From positions 1 to 64,000 of the forward strand of contig NZ_JAKGSD010000005.1 of NCBI RefSeq assembly GCF_021654135.1: 64,000 bases of DNA. The letters are read 5' to 3'. Shown here in pieces: positions 34,987 to 44,960 of the stretch; positions within the stretch are counted from its first letter, which is position 1; each line of letters starts with the position of its first letter. A program made the position numbers and the translations under genes. Below the pieces are notes generated by a model. It did no database searches, was not told where the DNA came from, and was given only the letters and a program-made list of their open reading frames with translations. This DNA comes from Amycolatopsis tucumanensis. GTDB lineage: Bacteria > Actinomycetota > Actinomycetes > Mycobacteriales > Pseudonocardiaceae.

Positions 34987-35083
34987 AGGACGATCATCGG
35001 CCCCCGGCGCGTCCTGCCGGGCCGGGGTGGCCCGGCGCGGTAGCCTCACCTCGAACGCGTGTTCGGCGGCAGGAGGGTGATCG

Positions 35084-35713
35084 GTGCGAGTGCTCGGCGT
35101 GGACCCCGGGCTGACCCGGTGCGGGCTCGGCGTGGTGGACGGGGGGACCGGCCGCACCGTCAGCTGCGTCGCGGTGGACGTCGTCCGCACCCCGGTCGAC
35201 GACACGCTGGAACGGCGCCTGCTCGCGGTCTCCGACGCCGTCGAGCACTGGCTGGACACCTACCGCCCGGAGGCGGTCGCCGTGGAGCGCGTCTTCAGCC
35301 AGCACAACGTGCGCACCGCGATGGGCACCGCGCAGGCCGGGGGAGTGGTGGCGCTGGCCGCCGCCCGCCGCGGGCTGCCGGTCGTGTTCCACACGCCGAG
35401 CGAGGTCAAGGCCGCCGTCACCGGCAGCGGCCGCGCGGACAAGGCGCAGGTCACCGGCATGGTCACCCGGCTGCTCGGGCTCGCGCAGGCGCCGCGCCCC
35501 GCCGACGCGGCCGACGCGCTCGCGCTGGCCATCTGCCACCTGTGGCGCCAGCCGATGCGCGACCGGCTCGCCGAAGCCGAGGCGCGCGCGGCCGAACTCG
35601 CCCGCGCGCACAAGGCCCGGCTCGCCGCGGCGGCGAAGTCGGCGGGCGCCGTGCCGGCGGTGGTTCCCCGCGGGGCGAACATGCGGACACCAGGGAAGGG
35701 AGTGCGGGGATGA
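35084..35713 (+). CDS. ruvC: Holliday junction resolvase RuvC
   Basis: The 209 aa endonuclease cuts four-way junctions in complex with RuvAB. Acidic residues of the RNase H-like active site are visible: D in [11 protein letters not shown] (7), E in [10 protein letters not shown] (about 68-70), and the paired aspartates in [11 protein letters not shown] near 140. The C-terminal 40 residues are basic and alanine-rich beyond the usual core. GTG follows GGCAGGAGG. The gene overlaps ruvA by four bases. Confidence 0.95.
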   Translation: MRVLGVDPGLTRCGLGVVDGGTGRTVSCVAVDVVRTPVDDTLERRLLAVSDAVEHWLDTYRPEAVAVERVFSQHNVRTAMGTAQAGGVVALAAARRGLPVVFHTPSEVKAAVTGSGRADKAQVTGMVTRLLGLAQAPRPADAADALALAICHLWRQPMRDRLAEAEARAAELARAHKARLAAAAKSAGAVPAVVPRGANMRTPGKGVRG

Positions 35714-36303
35714 TCTCCTCGGTCCGGGGCGAGGTGCTCTCGGTCGGGCTCGACCACGTCGTGGTGGAGGTCGGCGGGGTCGGCCTCGCGGTGCAGGCCA
35801 CGCCGTCGACGCTGGCCACGCTGCGGCGGGGCGAAGAGGTCCGCCTCTACACGTCGCTCGTCGTGCGCGAGGACTCGCTGACGCTGTTCGGCTTCGCCGA
35901 CGCCGAGGCCCGCGAGCTGTTCGGGCTGCTGCAGACCGTGTCCGGCATCGGGCCGCGCCTGGCGCTGGCCGCGCTGGCCGTGCTCGACCCGGACAAGCTG
36001 CGGACCGCGCTCGCCGAAGGCAACATCACCGTGCTCACCCAGGTGCCGGGCATCGGCCGCAAGGGCGCCGAGCGGCTCACCCTGGAACTGCGCGACAAGG
36101 TCACCGCGGCCGGCGGGACCGCCGAGACCACCGCTGCCCCGGCGGCGGGCGCGGTGCGCGCCGAGGTCGTCGAGGCGCTCACCGGCCTCGGCTTCCCCGC
36201 CAAGCAGGCCGAGCAGGCCGTGGAGAAGGTGCTGGCCGCGGGCGAGGCCGACACCACCCCGGCCGTGCTGCGCGCCGCGCTGAGCACCCTCGGGCGCAAG
36301 TGA
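35710..36303 (+). CDS. ruvA: Holliday junction DNA helicase subunit RuvA
   Basis: The 197 aa protein is the tetrameric junction-binding subunit that loads RuvB. The N-terminal OB domain ([12 protein letters not shown]) is followed by two helix-hairpin-helix motifs ([13 protein letters not shown] and [16 protein letters not shown]). A flexible alanine-rich linker leads to the C-terminal domain [20 protein letters not shown] that contacts RuvB. Start and stop are tightly packed between ruvC and ruvB. Confidence 0.96.
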   Translation: MISSVRGEVLSVGLDHVVVEVGGVGLAVQATPSTLATLRRGEEVRLYTSLVVREDSLTLFGFADAEARELFGLLQTVSGIGPRLALAALAVLDPDKLRTALAEGNITVLTQVPGIGRKGAERLTLELRDKVTAAGGTAETTAAPAAGAVRAEVVEALTGLGFPAKQAEQAVEKVLAAGEADTTPAVLRAALSTLGRK

Positions 36304-36315
36304 GGCTGCTGACGC

Positions 36316-37374
36316 GTGCACGATGAAGAGGTGACCGAGCACCCGGCGGACGAGACCCTCTCCGCGCTGCCCCAGCTGGGCGAGCGCGAGATGGAGACGA
36401 CGCTGCGCCCGAGCAGGCTGAGCGAGTTCATCGGCCAGCCCCGCGTGCGCGAGCAGCTGGAACTGGTGCTGGAGAGCGCCCGGCGGCGCGGCGTGCCGCC
36501 GGACCACGTCCTGCTGTCCGGCCCGCCCGGCCTCGGCAAGACGAGCCTGGCGATGATCGTCGCGGCCGAGCTGGACGCCTCGATCCGCATCACCTCCGGC
36601 CCGGCGCTGGAACGCGCCGGCGACCTCGCCGCGATGCTGTCCAACCTCGCCGAGGGCGACGTGCTGTTCATCGACGAGATCCACCGGATCGCCCGCCCCG
36701 CCGAGGAGATGCTCTACCTGGCGATGGAGGACTTCCGCGTCGACGTGGTCGTCGGCAAGGGGCCGGGCGCCACCAGCATCCCGCTGGAGATCGCGCCGTT
36801 CACCCTGGTCGGGGCCACCACCCGCTCCGGCGCGCTGACCGGCCCGCTGCGCGACCGGTTCGGCTTCACCGGCCAGATGGAGTTCTACGCCGACCACGAG
36901 CTCGACCAGGTGGTCCGCCGCTCGGCGAAGATCCTGGACATCGAGATCGACGCCGAGGGCAGCGCGGAGATCGCCCGCCGCTCACGCGGCACGCCCCGGA
37001 TCGCCAACCGGCTGCTGCGCCGCGTCCGCGACTACGCCGAGGTCCGCGAGGACGGCAAGGTCACCCTCGCCGTCGCCCGCGCCGCGCTGGCGGTCTACGA
37101 CGTCGACGAGCTCGGCCTGGACCGGCTGGACCGCGCCGTGCTGTCGGCGCTGGTGCACTCCTTCGGCGGCGGCCCGGTCGGGGTGTCCACGCTCGCCGTG
37201 GCGGTGGGCGAGGAACCGACGACGGTCGAGGAAGTCTGCGAGCCCTACCTGGTGCGCGCGGGTATGCTCGCGCGCACCCCGCGTGGCCGGGTGGCGACGG
37301 CGAGTGCCTGGGAGCACCTGGGTTTGCGCCCGCCGCCCCGTCCGGACCAGGCAGGGCCTACCCTGTTCGACTAA
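36316..37374 (+). CDS. ruvB: Holliday junction branch migration ATPase RuvB
   Basis: The 352 aa AAA+ motor has Walker [10 protein letters not shown] near residue 72, Walker B LFIDEIHR near 118, sensor 1 [18 protein letters not shown] with the arginine finger, and the winged-helix tail ending near [10 protein letters not shown]. The start region [18 protein letters not shown] is a normal variable N-terminus. It completes the ruvCAB operon, the same order as in mycobacteria. Confidence 0.97.
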   Translation: MHDEEVTEHPADETLSALPQLGEREMETTLRPSRLSEFIGQPRVREQLELVLESARRRGVPPDHVLLSGPPGLGKTSLAMIVAAELDASIRITSGPALERAGDLAAMLSNLAEGDVLFIDEIHRIARPAEEMLYLAMEDFRVDVVVGKGPGATSIPLEIAPFTLVGATTRSGALTGPLRDRFGFTGQMEFYADHELDQVVRRSAKILDIEIDAEGSAEIARRSRGTPRIANRLLRRVRDYAEVREDGKVTLAVARAALAVYDVDELGLDRLDRAVLSALVHSFGGGPVGVSTLAVAVGEEPTTVEEVCEPYLVRAGMLARTPRGRVATASAWEHLGLRPPPRPDQAGPTLFD

Positions 37375-37471
37375 CCGGGTGCTGGCCTGGTCAGTGGTGC
37401 CTGGCACACTCGAAAGAGCACATCCGGACAAATTGGTGAGCGGCCGGGCGCCGCGCACCGAATGGAGAATC

Positions 37472-37855
37472 ATGGAACAGCTTTTCCTGCCGTTGCTGCT
37501 CATGCTCGTCGTGGCGATCCCGCTGGTGATGGGCACCCGGAAGCAGAAGCGTGCCGTGCAGGAGCAGCAGAAGCTGCAGAGCAGCCTGTCCGAGGGCGAC
37601 CGGGTGATGACCACCTCCGGCCTGTACGGCACGGTGGCGGACACCAGCAGCGACACCACGATCGACATCGAGATCGCGCCCGGCGTCGTGACGACGTGGC
37701 TGCGCCAGGCGGTGCGCGAGAAGGTCGCGCCCGAGGTGGCCGACGAGGTCGAGACCGACGACGACGAAGCCGTGGTCGAGACGGTGGAGACCGCCGAGGC
37801 GCCCAAGGCCGACGAGAAGGCCGCTGCTCCCTCGCTGGAGAGCGAGAAGAAGTAG
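37472..37855 (+). CDS. yajC: Preprotein translocase accessory subunit YajC
   Basis: The 127 aa protein has one N-terminal membrane helix (residues 4-20), then RKQKRAVQEQQKLQSSLSEGDRVMTTSGLYGTV, the YajC hallmark, and a long acidic tail rich in Glu, Asp and Ala. YajC binds SecDF and the SecYEG channel. AATGGAGAA precedes the ATG. The secD and secF genes follow after a 140-bp gap containing a hairpin. Confidence 0.93.
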   Translation: MEQLFLPLLLMLVVAIPLVMGTRKQKRAVQEQQKLQSSLSEGDRVMTTSGLYGTVADTSSDTTIDIEIAPGVVTTWLRQAVREKVAPEVADEVETDDDEAVVETVETAEAPKADEKAAAPSLESEKK

Positions 37856-37871
37856 CCCGACGACGGGCCCA

Positions 37872-37900
37872 ACCCCGGCGTCCGGTGGTGACGCCGGGGT
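37872..37900 (+). terminator. Hairpin between yajC and secD
   Basis: ACCCCGGCGTC at 37872-37882 and GACGCCGGGGT at 37890-37900 form an 11-pair stem with a seven-base loop, 16 bases after the yajC stop. It could terminate part of the transcripts and lower secDF expression relative to yajC, or it could end the yajC unit entirely. Confidence 0.5.
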
Positions 37901-37995
37901 CAACGCCGCGTTCACAACGCGGCGAGTAGTGTCTGCGTACCGCCGCGTAGGCGGCACGAACCCCGTGTAGCTGACCGTCGAGGAGAACGACCACC

Positions 37996-39570
37996 GTGGC
38001 ACCACCGGCCGGGCGGATCCGCCCGGGACGCTATCTCGGCTTCTTCGTCCTGATCGTGGTCGTGCTCTACGCCCTGGTGTTCTTCACCGGCGGCGGGAAG
38101 CCCACGCCGAAGCTGGGCATCGACCTGCAGGGCGGCACCCGGGTGACGCTGAGCGCGCGCACCCCGGACGGCTCCGCGCCCTCGCGCGAGTCGCTCAACC
38201 AGGCGCGCCAGATCATCGAGACCCGCGTGAACGGGATCGGCGTCAGCGGCACCGAGGTGGTCCTCGACGGTGACAACATCGTGATCACCGTCCCCGGTGA
38301 GCAGGGCGACCAGGCCAAGAAGCTCGGCCAGACCGCCCAGCTCGGCTTCCGCAAGGTGATCGACGCGCAGACCGTGACCACCCCGCCGGTCGCGCCGCCG
38401 CCGGGGCAGGGCGACGACCCGGCCGCGATCCAGCAGGCCAAGGCCACCCGCCAGGCCGCCGATCTGGTCACCGGCACCGGCGACTCGCTCGCCGCCGGGC
38501 CGAACGCGTCCGCCGCGCTGACCGCGTTCACCTGCTCCACGCAGGACCCGCTGCGCGGCAACGACGACCCGAACCTGCCGCTGCTCACCTGCGACCAGAC
38601 CGGCACCGAGAAGTACCTGCTCGGCCCGGTGTTCCTGAAGGGCACCGAGATCGACAACGCGGTGTCCTCGTCGCCGGCGCAGAACAAGCCGCAGTGGACC
38701 GTGGACCTCACCTTCAAGTCCGAGGGCCGCCAGGTCTGGGCCGACTTCACCACGGCCAACATCGGCCAGCGCGCCGCGTTCGTGCTCGACACGCAGGTCG
38801 TGTCCGCGCCGACCATCCAGAGCGCGATCCTCGACGGCAACACCCAGATCAGCGGCAACTTCACGCAGGCGCAGACCAAGGACCTCGCCGACGTCCTGAA
38901 GTACGGCTCGCTGCCGCTGTCGTTCACCTCGTCCGACGCCACCACCGTGTCGGCCACGCTCGGCCTGGCCTCGCTCAAGGCGGGCCTGATCGCCGGCGGC
39001 ATCGGCCTGGCGCTGGTGTTCGTCTACTGCCTGGTCTACTACCGCCTGCTCGGGGTGCTCACGGTCGTCTCGCTGGCGCTGTCCGGCCTGATCGTCTACG
39101 CGGTGCTGGTCCTGCTCGGGCGGTGGATCAACTTCACGCTCGACCTGGCGGGCGTCGCCGGGTTCATCATCGCCATCGGTGTCACCGCGGACTCGTTCGT
39201 GGTGTTCTTCGAACGGCTCAAGGACGAGATCCGCGAGGGCGGGCGCAGCTTCCGCTCGGCGGTGCCGCGCGGCTGGGTGCGCGCCCGCCGCACGATCCTC
39301 GCTTCGGACGCGGTCATGTTCCTGGCCTCCGCGGTGCTCTACGCCATCGCGGTCGGTGACGTGCAGGGCTTCGCGTTCACCCTCGGCATGTCGACCGTGC
39401 TCGACCTGATCGTGGTGTTCCTCGTGACGCACCCGCTGGTCGCGATGGCGTCGAAGTCGAAGTTCCTGTCCCAGCCGAAGCTCACCGGCCTCGGCGGCGT
39501 GCAGACGCTGGCCGCGGAGCGCCGGTCCGCGCGCAAGGTGCCCGCCGGCGCGGGCGCGAAGGAGTCCTGA
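37996..39570 (+). CDS. secD: Protein translocase subunit SecD
   Basis: The 524 aa RND-like protein uses the proton motive force to help release exported proteins. The first helix (about 13-31) is followed by the large periplasmic-side domain with LGIDLQGGTRVTLSAR (P1 head). Five more helices cluster near 315-500, with the GVTADSFVVFFERLKDE motif holding the functional aspartate and glutamate. The periplasmic domain has a proline/alanine/glutamine-rich insertion near 128-160, common in actinobacteria. The stop is one base from the secF GTG. Confidence 0.95.
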   Translation: MAPPAGRIRPGRYLGFFVLIVVVLYALVFFTGGGKPTPKLGIDLQGGTRVTLSARTPDGSAPSRESLNQARQIIETRVNGIGVSGTEVVLDGDNIVITVPGEQGDQAKKLGQTAQLGFRKVIDAQTVTTPPVAPPPGQGDDPAAIQQAKATRQAADLVTGTGDSLAAGPNASAALTAFTCSTQDPLRGNDDPNLPLLTCDQTGTEKYLLGPVFLKGTEIDNAVSSSPAQNKPQWTVDLTFKSEGRQVWADFTTANIGQRAAFVLDTQVVSAPTIQSAILDGNTQISGNFTQAQTKDLADVLKYGSLPLSFTSSDATTVSATLGLASLKAGLIAGGIGLALVFVYCLVYYRLLGVLTVVSLALSGLIVYAVLVLLGRWINFTLDLAGVAGFIIAIGVTADSFVVFFERLKDEIREGGRSFRSAVPRGWVRARRTILASDAVMFLASAVLYAIAVGDVQGFAFTLGMSTVLDLIVVFLVTHPLVAMASKSKFLSQPKLTGLGGVQTLAAERRSARKVPAGAGAKES

Positions 39571-39571
39571 C

Positions 39572-40801
39572 GTGGCAGACGAGCTGAACACCGAGAGCAC
39601 GCACGCCGCGCCGGCCACGAAGAAGGCCGGGCGGGAGAGCGTCTTCCACCGCCTCTACGTCGGCACCGGCGCCTTCGACATCGTCGGCAAGCGCAAGCGC
39701 TGGTACATCTTCTTCGCGGTCCTGGTGCTGGTGTGCATCGCCTCGATCGGCATCAAGGGCTTCAACCTCGGCATCGAGTTCGAGGGCGGCACCCAGATCC
39801 AGATGCCCGCGCGCGGCGCGAACGGCCCGATCACTGCCGACGCGGCCAAGCAGGCGTTCGCCGACGCGCTCGGCGAGCAGGCCGACTCGGCGCAGACGGT
39901 CGGCGTGGGCGACGCCGCCACCGTCGAGCTGCGGTCGGACACCCTCGACGCCGACCAGGTCGCCAAGGTCAAGCAGACCCTGTTCGACCAGCTCAAGCCG
40001 ATCGGCGGCAACGGCCAGCCGAGCGTGCAGGCCATCAGCGACAGCGCGGTCAGCGCGTCCTGGGGCCAGGAGATCTCCCAGCAGGCGCTGATCGCGCTCG
40101 CCGTGTTCATGGTCCTGGTGACCGTGTTCCTCGCGGTCTACTTCGAACGCTGGATGGCGGTCACCGCGCTCATCGCGCTGGTGCACGACATCCTGGTCAC
40201 CGCGGGCATCTACTCGCTCGTCGGGTTCGAGGTCACGCCGGCGACGGTGATCGGCCTGCTGACCATCCTCGGATTCTCCCTCTACGACACCGTGGTGGTG
40301 TTCGACAAGGTCAAGGAGAACACCCGCGGCATCCTCGGCCTGACCCGCCGCACCTACGCCGAGACCGCGAACCTGGCGCTGAACCAGACGCTGATGCGCT
40401 CGATCAACACCTCGGTCATCGCGCTGCTGCCGGTGCTGGGCCTGCTGGTCGTCGGCTACATCCTGCTCGGGTCCGGCACGCTGCAGGACCTCGCGCTGGT
40501 GCAGCTGAGCGGCATGCTCGCCGGCGTGCTGTCGTCGCTGTTCCTGGCGACCCCGCTGCTGGTCGACTTCAAGATGCGCGACCCGAAGTACAAGCAGCAG
40601 GCCGAGCGGGTCCGCGCGCGCCGCGCCAACCAGGCCCGCAAGGCCGCCGAGCGCGAGGCCGACTTCGACGCGAGCGACGACGAGGCGCTGGACGCCGAGC
40701 TGCGCAAGGAGAAGGCGTACGCGGCGGCCGCGAGCGTCCCGGCCCGCACGCCGAAGTCGCAGCCGCGGCGTGGGCGGCCGTCGGGCAAGCGGAAGCGCTG
40801 A
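39572..40801 (+). CDS. secF: Protein translocase subunit SecF
   Basis: The 409 aa partner of SecD has the first helix near 42-60, GIEFEGGTQIQM at the start of the exported domain, and the conserved LTILGFSLYDTVVVFDKVKEN segment near 225-250. The C-terminal 80 residues are a charged cytosolic tail with RRANQARKAAEREADFD and basic ends. The GTG start is one base after the secD stop and its own stop is one base from apt. Confidence 0.95.
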   Translation: MADELNTESTHAAPATKKAGRESVFHRLYVGTGAFDIVGKRKRWYIFFAVLVLVCIASIGIKGFNLGIEFEGGTQIQMPARGANGPITADAAKQAFADALGEQADSAQTVGVGDAATVELRSDTLDADQVAKVKQTLFDQLKPIGGNGQPSVQAISDSAVSASWGQEISQQALIALAVFMVLVTVFLAVYFERWMAVTALIALVHDILVTAGIYSLVGFEVTPATVIGLLTILGFSLYDTVVVFDKVKENTRGILGLTRRTYAETANLALNQTLMRSINTSVIALLPVLGLLVVGYILLGSGTLQDLALVQLSGMLAGVLSSLFLATPLLVDFKMRDPKYKQQAERVRARRANQARKAAEREADFDASDDEALDAELRKEKAYAAAASVPARTPKSQPRRGRPSGKRKR

Positions 40802-40802
40802 C

Positions 40803-41321
40803 GTGGACCTGGAGCGTGCGCTCGGCCTGATCGCCGAGGTGCCGGACTTCCCGGAGCCCGGTGTGCTGTTCCGGGACCTGTCGCCGCTGTTCGCCGACGC
40901 GGACGGGTTCGCGGCGGTGATCGACGCGCTGGCGGCGACGGTCGATCCGGGCACCGATGTGCTGGCCGCGGTCGAAGCGCGCGGGTTCCTGCTCGCCGCG
41001 GCCGTCGGCTACGCCCGCGGCATGGGTGTGGTCCTGGTGCGCAAGCCCGGCAAGCTGCCCAGCGTGGCCGGCCGGGTGGACTACGCCCTGGAGTACGGCT
41101 CGGCGACCCTGGAACTGCCGTCCGGGGTGGTGCGGCCCGGGCAGCGGGCCGTGGTGGTCGACGACGTGCTCGCCACCGGCGGCACCGTCGCCGCGGCCTG
41201 TGAGCTGCTGGAGAAGGCGGGTGCGACGGTCACCGGCGTGTCCGTGGTGATGGAGCTGGCCGCCCTCGACGGGCGGTCGGCGCTGAGCGGCCGGAAGGTC
41301 AGCTCGCTCCTGGTCACCTGA
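40803..41321 (+). CDS. apt: Adenine phosphoribosyltransferase
   Basis: The 172 aa salvage enzyme converts adenine and PRPP to AMP. It carries FPEPGVLFRDLSPLF near the N-terminus, the ARGFLLAAAVGYARG loop, the flexible-loop region RKPGKLP, the YALEYGSATLEL strand and the PRPP-binding VVVDDVLATGGT near 120. GTG 40803 follows the secF stop by one base. The order secF-apt-relA is the mycobacterial one. Confidence 0.94.
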   Translation: MDLERALGLIAEVPDFPEPGVLFRDLSPLFADADGFAAVIDALAATVDPGTDVLAAVEARGFLLAAAVGYARGMGVVLVRKPGKLPSVAGRVDYALEYGSATLELPSGVVRPGQRAVVVDDVLATGGTVAAACELLEKAGATVTGVSVVMELAALDGRSALSGRKVSSLLVT

Positions 41322-41427
41322 CCGTTCGGCGCGTCAGCGGGGCGGTCGGCGCGGCTGGGAACAACGAGGTGGCCCGCCGGGGTTACGCTTGGTGCTCTGA
41401 AGGCCGCGCGATCAGCAGGAGGTGGGC

Positions 41428-43758
41428 TTGAGCCAGGAGCTCGAAAGCCCGGCGCCCGCCCGGGAGACCGCCGACAACCGCGGCACGCAGCCGCAGGGCG
41501 TCACCAGGGCACCGTCCGCCACGCGGCGCGTCCGCGCCCGGCTCGCGCGGCGGATCACCGCCCAGCGCGCCGCCCCGGTCAAGCAGGTGCTGGAGCCGCT
41601 CGCCGCGATCCACCGCGACCTGCACCCGAACGCCGACCTGAGCCTCCTGCAGCGCGCCTACGACGTCGCCGAGGAACTGCACCGCCACCAGCGGCGCAAG
41701 TCCGGCGACCCGTACATCACGCACCCGCTCGCGGTGGCGACCATCCTCGCCGAGCTGGGCATGGACACCACCACGCTGGTCGCCGCGCTGCTGCACGACA
41801 CGGTCGAGGACACCGGCTACTCGGTGGAGCAGCTGACCGCCGACTTCGGTGACAAGGTCGCCCAGCTCGTCGACGGCGTCACCAAGCTGGACAAGGTGAA
41901 GCTCGGCACGGCGGCCGAGGCCGAGACCATCCGCAAGATGGTCATCGCGATGGCCCGCGACCCGCGCGTGCTGGTGATCAAGCTCGCCGACCGGCTGCAC
42001 AACATGCGCACCATGCGGTTCCTGCCGCCGGAGAAGCAGGTGCGCAAGGCCAAGGAGACCCTGGAGGTGCTGGCCCCGCTGGCGCACCGGCTGGGCATGG
42101 CCACGGTCAAGTGGGAGCTGGAGGACCTCGCGTTCGCGATCCTGCAGCCCAAGAAGTACGACGAGATCGTCCGCCTGGTCGCCGACCGGGCCCCGTCGCG
42201 GGACATCTACCTGCGCAAGGTGATCGACGAGCTGACCGGCGCGCTCGGCGGCTCCCGCATCACCGCGAAGGTCGAGGGGCGGCCCAAGCACTACTACTCG
42301 ATCCACCAGAAGATGATCGTCCGCGGCCGGGACCTCGACGACATCCACGACCTGGTGGGCGTGCGCATCCTGGTCGAGGACGTGCGCGACTGCTACGCGG
42401 CCATGGGTGTCGTGCACGCGCTGTGGCAGCCGATGCCGGGCCGGTTCAAGGACTACATCGCCCAGCCTCGGTTCGGCGTGTACCAGTCGCTGCACACCAC
42501 GGTGATCGGCCCCGACGGCAAGCCGCTCGAGGTGCAGATCCGCACCTACGAGATGCACCACACGGCCGAGTACGGCATCGCGGCGCACTGGCGGTACAAG
42601 GAAACCAAGGGCACCCACCACGGCACCGCCGTCGACATCGACGAGATGGCGTGGATGCGGCAGCTGCTCGACTGGCAGCGGGAAGCCGCGGACCCGGGCG
42701 AGTTCCTCGACTCGCTGCGCTACGAGCTCGCCGCCCGCGAGATCTTCGTGTTCACGCCCAAGGGCGACGTGGTGACGCTGCCCGTCGGCGGCACGCCGGT
42801 CGACTTCGCCTACGCGGTGCACACCGAGGTCGGGCACCGGTGCATCGGCGCGCGCGTCAACGGCCGTCTCGTGGCGCTGGAACGCAAGCTGGAGAACGGC
42901 GACGTCGTCGAGATCTTCACCTCGAAGGCGGAGAACTCCGGGCCGAGCCGCGACTGGCTGACGTTCGCCAAGTCGCCCAAGGCGCGCGCCAAGATCCGCC
43001 AGTGGTTCGCCAAGGAACGCCGCGACGAGGCGATCGACGCCGGTAAGGACGCGATCACCAAGGAGGTCCGCAAGGTCGGCCTCCCGTTGCAGCGCCTGGT
43101 GTCCGCGGAGGCGATGGGCGCGCTGGCCGCGGAGCTGCACCACCCGGACATCAGCTCGCTGTACGCGGCGGTCGGCGAGGGCCACGTCAGCGCGAAGCAC
43201 GTCGTGCAGCGGCTGGTGGCGCTGATCGGTGGCGTCGAGGAGGCCGAGGACGAGCTTGCGGCCCGGTCGACGCCGTCCACGGTCACCCGGCGCCGCGCGG
43301 CCAACGACGTGGGTGTCGTGGTCAAGGACGCCACCGACGTGTGGACCAAGCTGGCGCGCTGCTGCACCCCGGTGCCCGGCGACGAGATCCTGGGTTTCGT
43401 CACCCGCGGTGGTGGCGTCAGTGTGCACCGCACGGACTGCACGAACGCCGAGGACCTGCGCGCCCAGCCCGAGCGGCTGGTCGAGGTGGAGTGGGCGCCG
43501 TCCGCGAACTCGGTCTTCCTGGTGTCCATCCAGGTCGAGGCCCTGGACCGGCACCGCCTGCTGTCCGACGTGACGAAGGTGCTGGCCGACGAGAAGGTGA
43601 ACATCCTGTCCGCGTCGGTGCAGACGTCGCGCGACCGGGTGGCCGTCAGCCGGTTCACGTTCGAGATGGGCGACCCCAAGCACCTCGGGCACGTGCTCAA
43701 GGTGGTGCGCGGAGTGGAAGGCGTCTACGACGTGTACCGCGTGACGTCGGCGTCCTAG
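41428..43758 (+). CDS. relA: Bifunctional (p)ppGpp synthetase/hydrolase RelA/SpoT
   Basis: The 776 aa stringent-response enzyme has a variable N-terminus to about residue 45. The HD hydrolase domain has [12 protein letters not shown] and LLHDTVEDT. The synthetase domain has [26 protein letters not shown] and [11 protein letters not shown]. The TGS domain begins at [30 protein letters not shown], and a C-terminal ACT domain follows. Both activities look intact. TTG 41428 is chosen because AGGAGGTG at 41417-41424 sits at the right distance. GTG 41422, the start of the longest frame, lies inside that SD. Confidence 0.95.
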   Translation: MSQELESPAPARETADNRGTQPQGVTRAPSATRRVRARLARRITAQRAAPVKQVLEPLAAIHRDLHPNADLSLLQRAYDVAEELHRHQRRKSGDPYITHPLAVATILAELGMDTTTLVAALLHDTVEDTGYSVEQLTADFGDKVAQLVDGVTKLDKVKLGTAAEAETIRKMVIAMARDPRVLVIKLADRLHNMRTMRFLPPEKQVRKAKETLEVLAPLAHRLGMATVKWELEDLAFAILQPKKYDEIVRLVADRAPSRDIYLRKVIDELTGALGGSRITAKVEGRPKHYYSIHQKMIVRGRDLDDIHDLVGVRILVEDVRDCYAAMGVVHALWQPMPGRFKDYIAQPRFGVYQSLHTTVIGPDGKPLEVQIRTYEMHHTAEYGIAAHWRYKETKGTHHGTAVDIDEMAWMRQLLDWQREAADPGEFLDSLRYELAAREIFVFTPKGDVVTLPVGGTPVDFAYAVHTEVGHRCIGARVNGRLVALERKLENGDVVEIFTSKAENSGPSRDWLTFAKSPKARAKIRQWFAKERRDEAIDAGKDAITKEVRKVGLPLQRLVSAEAMGALAAELHHPDISSLYAAVGEGHVSAKHVVQRLVALIGGVEEAEDELAARSTPSTVTRRRAANDVGVVVKDATDVWTKLARCCTPVPGDEILGFVTRGGGVSVHRTDCTNAEDLRAQPERLVEVEWAPSANSVFLVSIQVEALDRHRLLSDVTKVLADEKVNILSASVQTSRDRVAVSRFTFEMGDPKHLGHVLKVVRGVEGVYDVYRVTSAS

Positions 43759-43771
43759 CCGGCCCGGGCCC

Positions 43772-44011
43772 TCAGCCGAGGGTGAGGACGAAACCGAGCG
43801 TCGACGCTTCCTCCTCGGTGGCCCAGGGAACGCGCAGCCGCCGCAGCTTGCGCTCGGTGGGTTGCGCCGACTCGATGAGGTGGCTGGTGGCGACTACGCG
43901 GGCTCCACTGTGGATGGCGCGGCCGCCCGCGCCGCCGTGGGTGGACGCGCACGAGACTGCGCCGTTGTGCGTGCAGGTCCTGGCTACCCCGATCCCGGAT
44001 CGGGAGGCGGC
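43772..44011 (-). pseudogene. Start-less coding-like remnant
   Basis: This minus-strand frame is open for 79 codons with typical high-GC codon choice, encoding (in part) THNGAVSCASTHGGAGGRAIH, then ARVVATSHLIESAQPTERKLR and a C-terminus WATEEEASTLGFVLTLG before TGA. There is no ATG, GTG or TTG between the upstream in-frame stop and the coding-like part. It looks like the 3' end of a gene whose beginning was lost, or an overlooked peptide with a rare start. The product is not recognised. The rest of the 43759-44134 gap shows only the promoter of the next gene. Confidence 0.35.
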
Positions 44012-44134
44012 TCACCTAGCGGTTGAACATTGTTGGCGACGTCCCGCGGACTGCTCCGGCCGGGTGAGACCCATCGCCGGTCGCGGTGGTGTGGCTCACG
44101 GCGCTCGCCCCGGCGTGCCCTCTAGGGTCGGCTC

Positions 44135-44908
44135 ATGGCAGCTGGGCTGGAGTTCGCGCGCGACGGGGAAGTGGCCACCCTCACCTTCGCGCGGCCGGAG
44201 AAGAAGAACGCGATTTCCCACGACATGTGGGCGGCCATCCCGGACATCGTCGCGGACGTGGAGGGGGATCCGGGGCTCAAGGTGCTCGTCCTGACCGGCG
44301 CCGGGCCGGACTTCTCCGCTGGGGCGGACATCTCCGAGTTCGGCAGCCTGCGCTCCACCGCCGACGGCGCCGCCGCCTACGACCGGGTCGTCGAGGGCGC
44401 GGTCACCGCGCTGGCCGGGATGACCAAGCCGACCGTGGCGAAGATCCGCGGCAACTGCATCGGCGGCGGCTGCCAGATCTCCGTCGCCTGCGACTTCCGC
44501 TTCGCCGACGCCACCGCGCGCTTCGGGATCACCCCGGCGAAACTCGGCATCGTCTACGACTTCCGCTCCACCCGCCAGCTGGTGTCCCTCATCGGGCCCG
44601 CCCACGCGCGGTACTTCCTGCTCTCCGGCCAGCTCGTCGACGCCGCCCGCGCCCGGGAGATCGGCCTCCTCAACGACGTGTTCACCGACCTCGACGCCGG
44701 CGTCTCCGACTTCGCGGCCACCCTCTGCTCCCGCTCGCAGACCTCGGTCCGCGGCATGAACCGGATCATCGGCAAGATCCTCGACGGACAGTCCGAAAGC
44801 GACAGCGAGGTCGAGGACATCCGCTCGGCCGCCATCCACGGCGAGGACTACGCCGAGGGCGTGGCCGCCTTCCTCGACCGCCGCCCGCCGAAGTTCACCG
44901 CCTCCTGA
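44135..44908 (+). CDS. Enoyl-CoA hydratase/isomerase family protein
   Basis: The 257 aa crotonase-fold enzyme has the oxyanion segments AGADISEFGSL near 66 and IRGNCIGGGCQISVACDFRFA near 108. One catalytic-type acidic position near FGITPAKLGI is Ala/Lys rather than Glu, so strict hydratase activity is uncertain; decarboxylase, isomerase or thioesterase-like roles are possible. TAGGGT at 44123-44128 ends six bases before the ATG, which suggests a leaderless message. A strong hairpin follows the stop. It is isolated from other fatty-acid genes. Confidence 0.85.
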   Translation: MAAGLEFARDGEVATLTFARPEKKNAISHDMWAAIPDIVADVEGDPGLKVLVLTGAGPDFSAGADISEFGSLRSTADGAAAYDRVVEGAVTALAGMTKPTVAKIRGNCIGGGCQISVACDFRFADATARFGITPAKLGIVYDFRSTRQLVSLIGPAHARYFLLSGQLVDAARAREIGLLNDVFTDLDAGVSDFAATLCSRSQTSVRGMNRIIGKILDGQSESDSEVEDIRSAAIHGEDYAEGVAAFLDRRPPKFTAS

Positions 44909-44915
44909 CAGCACA

Positions 44916-44946
44916 GCGGCCTCCGTCCGAACCGGACGGAGGCCGC
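44916..44946. terminator. Bidirectional terminator between convergent genes
   Basis: GCGGCCTCCGTCCG at 44916-44929 and CGGACGGAGGCCGC at 44933-44946 form a perfect 14-pair stem with a three-base loop. It lies between the stop of the plus-strand crotonase (44908) and the stop of the minus-strand cyclophilin (44961), serving both. Confidence 0.8.
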
Positions 44947-44960
44947 TTCGGCGACCGAAC

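Noticed and set aside
34408..35083. Possible riboswitch or attenuator between yebC and ruvC
   Set aside because: The only strong structure is a simple terminator hairpin already assigned to yebC. The rest is the DUF4262 gene and a short spacer.
43755..44015. 86-codon minus-strand frame from GTG 44015 (MSRLPIRDRG...)
   Set aside because: Its composition is a run of Arg/His/Pro typical of an out-of-frame shadow. The alternative frame at 43772-44011 has far more natural codon use.
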